NCBI GenBank assembly: GCA_030150795.1
Contig: JASLFF010000539.1
Location: 1-5,529 of the forward strand
Direction: 5' to 3'
From: Terriglobales bacterium
Lineage (GTDB): Bacteria > Acidobacteriota > Terriglobia > Terriglobales > Gp1-AA117
Length of the DNA: 5,529 nucleotides
In this document: one piece after another, positions 1 through 5,098 of the stretch
Layout: the number at the start of each line of letters is the position of its first letter
Numbering within the stretch: position 1 is the stretch's first letter
Program-made: the position numbers and the translations under genes
Notes under the pieces: generated by a model
Databases searched by the model: none
What the model saw: the letters and a program-made list of their open reading frames with translations, nothing else
Told to the model about the DNA's origin: nothing

Positions 1-117
1 CAGTTTGGCATCGGCGTAGGCCTGGATCTGCTTGTACTTACCCGGGTAGCTCCAGTCGGTGCTTAAGGCGAGTTGGAAACTCAAAGGAAGCGCCCATAGG
101 TAATCATGCGCGCGCAT
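1..117 (-). CDS. Partial hypothetical protein, N-terminal 39 codons only
   Basis: An open frame on the minus strand starts at ATG 117-115 and runs off the left edge without a stop. It reads MRAHDYLWALPLSFQLALST and continues with DWSYPGKYKQIQAYADAKL. I do not recognise the family. The support is compositional: in the last 23 codons almost every third base is G or C, and the residue mix is that of a folded protein, unlike the competing frames on either strand. The frame is closed upstream by the TAG that ends the DUF2950 gene, so ATG 117 is the only ATG start available, 45 bases after that stop. No convincing Shine-Dalgarno site precedes it (CCGTCCGGGGCC), and the start codon lies inside a 14-base palindrome. 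It could be the third gene of the operon, or the remnant of a gene that lost its true start. Confidence 0.38.
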   Translation of the reverse strand, partial: MRAHDYLWALPLSFQLALSTDWSYPGKYKQIQAYADAKL

Positions 118-118
118 G
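105..118. repeat. Perfect 14-base palindrome CATGCGCGCGCATG
   Basis: The sequence CATGCGCGCGCATG equals its own reverse complement. It covers the possible start codon of the partial minus-strand gene. It could be a protein-binding site, a hairpin in RNA, or chance in a GC-alternating stretch. No function is assigned. Confidence 0.5.
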
Positions 119-126
119 GCCCCGGA

Positions 127-156
127 CGGCTTAGGCCGCCCTCCGATTAGAGGGCG
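127..156 (-). terminator. Two small hairpins just after the DUF2950 stop; possible weak terminator
   Basis: On the minus strand the first hairpin begins six bases after the DUF2950 TAG. It has a perfect 7-bp stem (CGCCCTC/GAGGGCG, 150-156 with 137-143) and a 6-base loop. It is followed by a 4-bp stem CGGC/GCCG (135-138 with 127-130) that shares two bases with it, so the two cannot both form fully. No T-tract follows, so this is not a standard intrinsic terminator. It may protect or end the operon mRNA, or partly separate it from the next gene. Confidence 0.3.
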
Positions 157-162
157 ATAAAC

Positions 163-1134
163 CTATCGTTGCGACAGGAGTTCATCATTGGTCTGATGCC
201 AGGTTTTGTCGGGATTGTATTCCACCATTTCTTTCGCGATTTTGAGCGAGTCGGGGCCTAAGTCCTTTTCGTAAACGATACCTTCATAACTGACTAGAAA
301 GGTCTTGACTCCTGAAACTTTGTACTCGGCCGGCACCGCAACCAGCGCATAGCCCCCAATCATCACGCCATTGATCACGTAGTGGAGTGGACCTCCCGGA
401 GCATGCGGGCCTTGCCCCTTCAGGATTTTGAAATAATATCCGTGAAAGGGTTCGGTCTTATTCGAGTAACCTTCTTCAAGGGCACGCGCCAAGCCCTCAC
501 TGATGGGACCTCCCGGTGTGCCATCCTGATTTTTCCAGAACAATCCATCTTGCTTGCCGGGAGTGCTGATGATTTTCTGCGCGTATTGAGGAACATCGGA
601 ACCGTCATGAGTCGTGGAAGCATATTCCTTCTGCGCTTCAACATATCCGCGGCAGACCTCGATGGCATCCAGTTCATTGGATCCGATGCGCCGGAACAGA
701 ATCTCATCGCGCCCCGCCTTTGTGTCGAAAGACCACTTGCCTTGTTTCTTGACGATGGGAATGGGCATTGGCCACTCTTCTTCACCAACCAGAAGACTGG
801 CTTCATTTTTGTCGATGGCCACAGAATGCTTCTGACGTGCTTTTTCAGCAAACTGATGGGCAATGGTCATGTCGTGCACAGAGTCAGAAGATGCAATGAA
901 GTCCTTACCTTCCGGGCCAAATATCTGCAGCAATGACGGTACGTCATAAACCTCTGCAGCGGTGATCAGCGCTTCAGCCGCAAGCTCCGGAGTGGCGAAT
1001 GTCTTCTGCTGTTCCGGCTTTGAAGAAGATGCTCCCTCTGGCGCGTTCTGTGCCCAAACGGGTGAAGAACATAACAATACAATCACCACGAGAAGGATCG
1101 TGCCCGCATAAATTTTCGATGGCTGTGAACTCAT
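163..1134 (-). CDS. DUF2950 family exported protein
   Basis: This 323-residue protein matches what I know of the DUF2950 family, whose function is unknown. Residues 1-28 form a signal peptide: a basic start, a hydrophobic run at 11-22, and a cleavage site after VWA at 28. It should therefore act outside the cytoplasm, probably in the periplasm. The conserved family core is in the C-terminal half: FWKNQDGTPGGP at 199-210, PFHGYYFKIL at 229-238, QGPHAPGG at 241-248, VINGVMIGGYALVAVPAEY at 253-271, VSGVKTFLV at 273-281 and VYEKDLGPD at 287-295. The N-terminal half carries the FATPELAAEALI-type opening at 46-57. The ATG at 1134 was chosen because AAGGAG lies six bases upstream and the signal peptide starts there. 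The longer frame, open to 1377, would overlap the DUF3300 gene with low-complexity sequence. It is second in a probable operon, 37 bases after the DUF3300 stop. The family is assigned with high confidence; the role is unknown. Confidence 0.93.
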   Translation of the reverse strand: MSSQPSKIYAGTILLVVIVLLCSSPVWAQNAPEGASSSKPEQQKTFATPELAAEALITAAEVYDVPSLLQIFGPEGKDFIASSDSVHDMTIAHQFAEKARQKHSVAIDKNEASLLVGEEEWPMPIPIVKKQGKWSFDTKAGRDEILFRRIGSNELDAIEVCRGYVEAQKEYASTTHDGSDVPQYAQKIISTPGKQDGLFWKNQDGTPGGPISEGLARALEEGYSNKTEPFHGYYFKILKGQGPHAPGGPLHYVINGVMIGGYALVAVPAEYKVSGVKTFLVSYEGIVYEKDLGPDSLKIAKEMVEYNPDKTWHQTNDELLSQR

Positions 1135-1140
1135 AAGTCG

Positions 1141-1146
1141 CTCCTT
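1141..1146 (-). promoter_or_regulatory. Ribosome binding site of the DUF2950 gene
   Basis: AAGGAG on the minus strand, six bases before ATG 1134. This strong Shine-Dalgarno match fixes the start and rules out the 81-codon upstream extension. Confidence 0.82.
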
Positions 1147-1171
1147 GTTTTGGTGAAACTGTCCGCAAGAC

Positions 1172-2440
1172 TTATCTGCGCCTTCCGCCGCCTCGACTTC
1201 CACCCGCGCGACCTCCACCCCCTCTGCCCATGCTGGAAGAGCCCCGAGCACTGCTGGCACTAGCAGAGCTCCGGCTGGAACCGCCGCCGGAGAATGCGCT
1301 GCTACTTCTGGAGCCTGAGCCGCCGCTCGAAACCTGGCGATTGCCAATCCGGTCACCACCTCCGCCGCCTGCTCCACGGTTCAGGCCTTGTCCGCCTGCA
1401 TTCGCGCCGTTGCCTCCACTCCTGAACTGGCTTGCTCCGGCCTGCCGCTGGCTCTGCCGCGCAGCCGTTTGTCGCTGGCTCATGGCGTCTCCGCGGGCTG
1501 CGCCGCCATACCGGTTTGCAGTTGCACGGTTAGCGTATGGAGCGCCTCCGCGATGTGCTGGATTATGCTGCCATGAACCATTTCCGGCGCCATACCTGTT
1601 CCCCCCTCTGCGGTTGTAGTTGTTCACAAAAGTATTGTTCCGATTAATGTTGATGTTGTTATTCCCTCCCCAACCGGCATTCCAACCCCAGCCGCCGCCC
1701 CAAGCCGCTCCCATGGCGACTCCCACGCCAAAGGAAAGCATCATTCCTCCGACGGGATAATATGGATAAGCGATGGGCGGGTACGGATAATAAGGTGCTC
1801 CCCAAACGGCAACCGGGTCATAGCTGGGAACGTAGACCACCTCCGTCTTGGCGGGTTGAACCACCACAACGGTCTTGCTCTCAACCGTCTTGGTTTCAAC
1901 TTTCTGCTGCTCGTTTGACTTCAGTGCACCTTTTTCCACGGCTTTGGCGCGCATGCGCTGGACAGCATCCATTACTTCGCTCTGTTGCGCCAGAAAAGCA
2001 TTGCCCAACTCGTCTGTCCACTTGATGTTTTGCGCCAATTGCTTCACCAGGTCGGGAAATGGCGCCATCGCCTGAATACTGGGGTCCCAATTCTGTTTCT
2101 CCACAGCGTCGGTGAGGGCCTTGTCTTTCAGTTTCTTGTTTTGCTCAAGCCATTGTTGAAGCTGGACTATTTCCAGCGGATAGGTGCACGCCACCAAAGT
2201 CTGGGCGAGCAGGGGATCGGGATAAAGGGCGATTGGCGCGACAAGAGAATCCAATTGGTCATTAGAGAGCTTGGCGTCCTGGCCACCTGGGCTGGCCTGG
2301 CTGGCTACGTTCGCCTGCGACTTCTGTTGCATTGCACACAACGCGAGGTTACAAGGCAAGATAATGACTGCACAAACAATCGCGGTCACACTGCGAACGA
2401 TTTGGGCGAGCATCCTTAATCGACTTTGTGCCGGCTTCAT
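1172..2440 (-). CDS. DUF3300 family exported protein with Gly/Ser/Arg-rich tail
   Basis: This 422-residue protein has the full DUF3300 signature; the family's function is unknown. A basic start and hydrophobic segment (about 14-34) end in LALCA, a probable signal peptidase I site after residue 36. Cys35 is preceded by Leu, so a standard lipobox is not met. The folded core runs from about 61 to 212: LDSLVAPIALYPDPLLAQTL at 63-82, YPLEIVQLQQWL at 87-98, NWDPSIQAMAPFPDLV at 117-132, then VVYVPSYDPVAVWG at 201-214. Next come a Tyr/Pro patch (217-229), a glycine-rich hydrophobic stretch (231-259) and an Asn run. The tail to the end is low-complexity Gly/Ser/Arg/Asn, finishing GGGRRR. ATG 2440 is preferred because AAGGAAGGG lies just upstream; an in-frame ATG nine codons later is less well placed. 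It is the first gene of a likely operon with DUF2950, an association I recall from other genomes. Confidence 0.92.
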   Translation of the reverse strand: MKPAQSRLRMLAQIVRSVTAIVCAVIILPCNLALCAMQQKSQANVASQASPGGQDAKLSNDQLDSLVAPIALYPDPLLAQTLVACTYPLEIVQLQQWLEQNKKLKDKALTDAVEKQNWDPSIQAMAPFPDLVKQLAQNIKWTDELGNAFLAQQSEVMDAVQRMRAKAVEKGALKSNEQQKVETKTVESKTVVVVQPAKTEVVYVPSYDPVAVWGAPYYPYPPIAYPYYPVGGMMLSFGVGVAMGAAWGGGWGWNAGWGGNNNININRNNTFVNNYNRRGGNRYGAGNGSWQHNPAHRGGAPYANRATANRYGGAARGDAMSQRQTAARQSQRQAGASQFRSGGNGANAGGQGLNRGAGGGGGDRIGNRQVSSGGSGSRSSSAFSGGGSSRSSASASSARGSSSMGRGGGGRAGGSRGGGRRR

Positions 2441-3043
2441 GCGAACCCTTCCTTGGCCATGACCCAAAGCCTGTGTTCTCTTTATCCCGCTCTTGAACGA
2501 GAAAACATGAAGTACTGAATGCAGAGAGAGATTCTCAATAAGCCCGATCTCTCCAAAACCGCATTGCACTCTTCAGGGCCACTATTATGAGAGGAATTTT
2601 TTTCCAGAATAGAAGTTTGGACAACTGACAGAACTTACAGCGCGGGAGATGAGGCACAATTACAGCATCACTACGAATTGTTCGTCGTCAGAAATAATTT
2701 CCATTCTTGCTCAAAGTCTGTTTCTTCTGCCAGTTTTATCATGCAATGAATTCGGGCAGTCTTGCCGCAACGCTGTTGGTTCGTAGCCGGAACCAGCACA
2801 GACCGTGCCGCCGCAGGATCGTCAGTCGCTCGAGCGTGACTGTTTCCCCCCGCAGACGATGCAAGACGGCGGCACGGATTTCAGTTCCCGCTTTCCTGCT
2901 CAAAAGCTCAATTTTCAACCGATAAATATCGAGGCAGCCCGAGCCACACTGCACGATTTTTTTGCAATTTGGAGGAAGCGAACAGGATCAGATTCGGGCG
3001 CTTGGGTCACCTGCGTATAGCGTTGGCCGCAACCGGTGCGCGG
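2441..3043. other. 603-base gap without a convincing gene; leader of the DUF3300 operon
   Basis: This lies between the beta-barrel gene's stop and the DUF3300 start, both on the minus strand, so it should hold the operon promoter. The best -10-like hexamer is CATAAT on the minus strand (2584-2589), just downstream of an A-tract (2597-2603 read on that strand). I find no matching -35 at 16-18 bases, so the promoter is not placed. About 2739-3020 has short open frames on both strands, none with a Shine-Dalgarno site or recognisable product. No repeat, tRNA or mobile-element end was seen. Confidence 0.6.
2446..2454 (-). promoter_or_regulatory. Ribosome binding site of the DUF3300 gene
   Basis: AAGGAAGGG on the minus strand ends five bases before ATG 2440. 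It supports this start over the in-frame codons further upstream and over ATG 2413, which has only AAGG directly touching it. Confidence 0.7.
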
Positions 3044-3730
3044 CTAGAATCGAATGCCCATTGTGATAGGAATAATTTGGGTGTTAACTCTGGTGGTGGG
3101 CGCATAGTGATAACGCGCCTCGAAATATAGGCGATAACGGGGCTCGCCTACTTTGATGGTGAAACCAAGTCCGCCATTCGCGCCCAGGGTCCCTGAAGAG
3201 GCACTCGCTAAAGTCTGGTCGGTGCTGACCGTACCGGATGTGCAGGTGAAGCCCCAGAACAGCCACTCGCGTGTGCATGCAGTTGCGGTTCCGGCCACGA
3301 CGTGCTGACTGAGGTTTGCATTGCGATAGTAGAACCCGCCGCCTGCAATGAAGTAAGTACCTAGAGAACGTCCACTCGTTTCGAAACGATAGTTTGCCGT
3401 GAATGCGTATACGTTGCCATGACCATTCAAGTTGTGGGTCTGTAAAGCCTCCCGTAACGGCGCAAGTGTTTCACTGGAGACAAACAAGCGGTTCCACATG
3501 AATTCTGCAACGATCGCATTGCGCCGGCTGATGTTATAACCGGCGCCCACTGTTGTACCCAATCCAAAGTTGACAGATTTCGCAAGCGGGTTCAACGGCA
3601 CGCTCAAAGGGATGGCCATGTTCGTATTCAATTTACTGTCTTCCCCATAGTCATCCTGGGCATGCAGAAAAATTGGGAACGCAGCAACAACCACCAGGCA
3701 GGTTATAGCTGTCTTGCAGATCGGTCTCAT
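3044..3730 (-). CDS. Small outer-membrane beta-barrel protein
   Basis: This 228-residue protein has a signal peptide (hydrophobic 7-22, cleavage after LHA at 24) and then amphipathic strands with alternating aromatic or hydrophobic residues: VNFGLGTTVGAGYNI (53-67), AIVAEFMWNRLFV (72-84), VYAFTANYRFET (107-118), GTYFIAGGGFYYRN (124-137), LGANGGLGFTIKV (182-194), RLYFEARYHYA (200-210) and IIPITMGIRF (219-228). It ends in Phe, the usual C-terminal signal for outer-membrane barrel insertion by the BAM machinery. The size suits an 8-stranded barrel of the OmpA/OmpW-like or generic outer-membrane beta-barrel class. Cys152 and Cys163 flank an aromatic loop (REWLFWGF) and could form a disulfide in an extracellular loop. 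ATG 3730 was chosen because GGAG lies eight bases upstream and the signal peptide starts there; the open frame continues to 3850 without such support. It probably has its own promoter. Ligand or function unknown. Confidence 0.82.
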   Translation of the reverse strand: MRPICKTAITCLVVVAAFPIFLHAQDDYGEDSKLNTNMAIPLSVPLNPLAKSVNFGLGTTVGAGYNISRRNAIVAEFMWNRLFVSSETLAPLREALQTHNLNGHGNVYAFTANYRFETSGRSLGTYFIAGGGFYYRNANLSQHVVAGTATACTREWLFWGFTCTSGTVSTDQTLASASSGTLGANGGLGFTIKVGEPRYRLYFEARYHYAPTTRVNTQIIPITMGIRF

Positions 3731-3738
3731 GGAAGTCA

Positions 3739-3742
3739 CTCC
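3739..3742 (-). promoter_or_regulatory. Ribosome binding site of the beta-barrel gene
   Basis: GGAG (within TTGGAGTG) on the minus strand, eight bases before ATG 3730. It decides this start over the ATG at 3850, which has no such site and would put 40 residues before the signal peptide. Confidence 0.65.
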
Positions 3743-4045
3743 AACGGAATTGCTCTCTTGAACTCTCGACAGCTCCGCACCAGGAGAACGATGAAACGCT
3801 ATTGATCGCTCCCCGCAAAGCAGCATCTTAGGAGCAAACGAGGCACTCATATACTGTCAATATGTTCAGAGACCCGGAGGGATAAGGGCGGAAGTAATTG
3901 AAAGAGCCAGGAACGCGACGACTTGGAATATCCTCAGGAATATGAAAGATGATCGCCCGAGAATTCAAGATGGCAAATCATGCTGCCTGGAAATTCCGGC
4001 AGGCACCAGCGACTGAGGTGAAGGCTTTTTATTTTTCCGCCGGAG

Positions 4046-4079
4046 CTTCATCCGCTACGGCTCCTACCCGCGAATGAAG
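4046..4079. repeat. Imperfect hairpin, 10-bp stem, REP-like
   Basis: CTTCATCCGC (4046-4055) pairs with GCGAATGAAG (4070-4079) with one mismatch, around a 14-base loop TACGGCTCCTACCC. In minus-strand RNA the mismatch becomes a G-U wobble, so the fold is better there. No T-tract follows on either strand, which argues against an intrinsic terminator. Its size and extragenic position resemble interspersed palindromic repeats, but only one copy is in the window. Confidence 0.45.
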
Positions 4080-4112
4080 GAATAAATCAATTCATGGATA
4101 TCGATTCCTGGC

Positions 4113-4124
4113 GGAGCATGCTCC
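4113..4124. repeat. Perfect 12-base palindrome GGAGCATGCTCC
   Basis: GGAGCATGCTCC equals its own reverse complement. It overlaps one arm of the longer inverted repeat 4122-4185 by three bases. Function unknown. Confidence 0.45.
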
Positions 4125-4185
4125 CTGTCACGGATGCCGATCCAAAAGACTCTTATTAAAGAATTCCAATGATGTGCGACAGGGA
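4122..4185 (-). repeat. Inverted repeat forming a long stem-loop just after the receiver gene
   Basis: TCCCTGTC (4122-4129) and GACAGGGA (4178-4185) are perfect 8-base inverted repeats. In minus-strand RNA the stem extends to 10 pairs through one G-U wobble. The first arm on that strand begins two bases after the receiver gene's TGA, so this would fold at the 3' end of its mRNA. The loop contains a small stem GGAT/ATCC (4132-4143). No T-tract follows. Confidence 0.35.
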
Positions 4186-4187
4186 AG

Positions 4188-4571
4188 TCAGGAGCCGGAA
4201 TTAAAAGGCTCGCCCCGGGCAGCGCGCTTTACAGCAATTGCCAGATCCTGATGGAGACGTCTTTTATAGACATCGCCCAGAGCGCCGGCAGTGAGGGCGG
4301 CTTCAATCAACTCCGGAGCTTTGGCCACAGAACAAATTACCACCGCACATGCCAGACGGAGCCTCACTATCTCCCTGGTTACCTCAATCCCGTTTAGCTC
4401 AGGCATATTAAGGTCCAGGACTGCCACCGAGGGTTGCAAACGTTGAATCTGCTCCAAAGCAGATCGCCCGTTAGTGGCCGTAGCTATCACGTCAAACTCC
4501 AGTGACAGAGCTGTCACCAGCGCGAGCAGGGCCTTCCGGTTGTCATCAGCAATTAGAATTCGTAATTTCAT
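4188..4571 (-). CDS. Stand-alone response-regulator receiver domain protein
   Basis: This 127-residue protein is a single receiver domain. It has the acidic pair Asp9-Asp10 (ILIADDN), the phospho-acceptor Asp53 (VAVLDLNMPELNG), the Ser81 switch position (VVICSVAK) and the conserved Lys103. After the last helix (DLAIAVKRAARGEPF) it stops at GS, where NarL-type regulators continue into a linker and HTH. It is therefore either a stand-alone receiver acting through a protein partner or a NarL-type regulator that lost its output domain. The residue three before Lys103, normally Tyr or Phe, is Asp100 (GALGDVYK), which is unusual. ATG 4571 is chosen because the domain starts there; it lacks a clear Shine-Dalgarno site. 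An in-frame TTG at 4631 would add 20 residues without better support. It points away from the regulator starting at 5099. Its partner kinase is not in the window. Confidence 0.85.
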   Translation of the reverse strand: MKLRILIADDNRKALLALVTALSLEFDVIATATNGRSALEQIQRLQPSVAVLDLNMPELNGIEVTREIVRLRLACAVVICSVAKAPELIEAALTAGALGDVYKRRLHQDLAIAVKRAARGEPFNSGS

Positions 4572-4618
4572 TGTAGAAGCATCACTGAGATACGAGGAAA
4601 CCCTAGCTTTTATGCCTA

Positions 4619-4723
4619 CCAAATATGGCAAAAGTAACTAAGCACGGCAGAAACGAAAATCTTATGCCATTTTAAATCAATACCTGCGTATTTCTGTAAC
4701 CGGATATGAGAAAGCATATTTGG
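4619..4723. repeat. Pair of 9-base inverted repeats, CCAAATATG / CATATTTGG
   Basis: CCAAATATG at 4619-4627 and its exact reverse complement CATATTTGG at 4715-4723 are separated by 87 bases. They flank the region just upstream of the stand-alone receiver gene. They could be two opposed copies of a regulator site, or chance in AT-rich DNA. Confidence 0.3.
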
Positions 4724-4807
4724 ATATTAGAAGGTACGCTCTTGGGTGGAACGCTGCTCTGAGTAAAATTATGCGCTTTTGGTGACCTCAGACAAAAAGA
4801 CCTTTAG

Positions 4808-4841
4808 CAGATTATCAGCTTTAAATTTTTCTAATCTGATA
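4808..4841. repeat. Overlapping inverted repeats with two alternative pairings
   Basis: CAGATTA (4808-4814) pairs with TAATCTG (4832-4838). TATCAG (4813-4818) pairs with CTGATA (4836-4841). The two stems use overlapping bases, so only one could form at a time. The loop is AT-rich. It could be an operator or a transcript hairpin; no function is assigned. Confidence 0.35.
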
Positions 4842-5006
4842 GATGTACTCGCCTTTCTCATCCAAGGAGAGCCGTGTTTTTCTTGCTTGTGTTTCTGGCT
4901 GGTAAAAACGACAGTAGCTGTGCTTGTGATTCATGACGAATACTAATGTGATAGGCGTGAACCTCGAGAGTGACTTGTAAACGGCAGGAGCTCTAGCGAT
5001 GATGGC

Positions 5007-5020
5007 TTGACTTAAGTCAA
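5007..5020. promoter_or_regulatory. Candidate CRP/FNR-family operator, TTGAC-TTAA-GTCAA
   Basis: TTGACTTAAGTCAA is a perfect 14-base palindrome with the spacing of FNR-type sites (TTGAT-N4-ATCAA) and close to FixK/NnrR variants that keep the outer TTG...CAA. It is centred about 85 bases before ATG 5099, a fitting place for control of that regulator gene. A weak -10-like TAACAT lies 14 bases downstream. The palindrome is seen directly; the binding protein is inferred. Another dimeric regulator could use it, and its left half also resembles a -35 box. Confidence 0.45.
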
Positions 5021-5087
5021 TCAGTGAACGAGCGTAACATATCGACGTTGTTCTAACCGTGCGAGATCTTGGGGGATCGAGCATAAA

Positions 5088-5095
5088 AGGGGGAG
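5088..5095 (+). promoter_or_regulatory. Ribosome binding site of the plus-strand response regulator
   Basis: AGGGGGAG ends three bases before ATG 5099; the core AGGGGG sits at a usual distance. It supports this start, which also places the receiver's first strand correctly. Confidence 0.65.
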
Positions 5096-5098
5096 CCT

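Larger units (their letters stand above)
3731..4187. other. Gene-free stretch rich in inverted repeats
   Basis: It lies between the stand-alone receiver gene and the beta-barrel gene, both on the minus strand. The part near 3731-3870 should carry the barrel gene's promoter. A perfect TTGACA occurs on the minus strand at 3855-3860, but no -10 box sits 16-18 bases after it. From 3984 to 4185 the sequence is packed with inverted repeats: TGCCTG/CAGGCA (3984-3989 with 4000-4005), a 10-bp imperfect stem (4046-4079), a 12-base palindrome (4113-4124) and a long-range stem (4122-4185). A T-rich run on the plus strand (4025-4036) follows the first of these by about 19 bases. No coding frame is convincing. 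Confidence 0.6.
4572..5098. other. 527-base AT-rich gap between divergent response-regulator genes
   Basis: This must carry the promoters of both regulators. It contains a 9-base inverted repeat (4619-4627 with 4715-4723), overlapping inverted repeats at 4808-4841 and an FNR-type palindrome (5007-5020). I could not place a convincing -35/-10 pair for either gene; TAACAT (5035-5040) is the best -10-like hexamer before the plus-strand gene. A minus-strand frame (4821-5084) is open but has no ribosome site and overlaps the palindrome, so I do not call it a gene. Confidence 0.6.

Noticed and set aside
382..936. Plus-strand open frame of 184 codons opposite the DUF2950 gene
   Set aside because: It lies wholly antisense to a well-recognised family protein, has no ribosome site, and its product looks like no protein family.
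1135..1377. Upstream extension of the DUF2950 frame (81 codons)
   Set aside because: It overlaps the DUF3300 gene in another frame, encodes Ala/Val-rich low-complexity sequence, and would place the signal peptide in the middle of the protein.
1230..1619. Plus-strand Pro/Leu-rich open frame
   Set aside because: It is the mirror of the Gly/Ser/Arg-rich DUF3300 tail and reflects codon bias only.
2739..2954. Minus-strand frame of 71 codons starting with GTG
   Set aside because: It has moderate codon bias but no ribosome site and no recognised product, and competing frames on the plus strand are equally open.
3026..3044. Hairpin GCCGC/GCGGC at the end of the beta-barrel gene as a terminator
   Set aside because: Only five pairs with a 9-base loop, overlapping the stop codon, with no T-tract after it.
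3855..3860. Perfect TTGACA on the minus strand as a -35 box for the beta-barrel gene
   Set aside because: No -10-like hexamer at 16-18 bases; the nearest (TAAGAT) is 24 bases away.
4742..4762. Possible sigma-54 promoter around TTGGGTGGAACGCTGCTCTG
   Set aside because: The required GG-N10-GC spacing is not met.
4821..5084. Minus-strand frame of 87 codons between the two regulators
   Set aside because: No ribosome site at the first or the internal ATG (4934), it overlaps the FNR-like palindrome and the other regulator's ribosome site, and the product is unrecognised.
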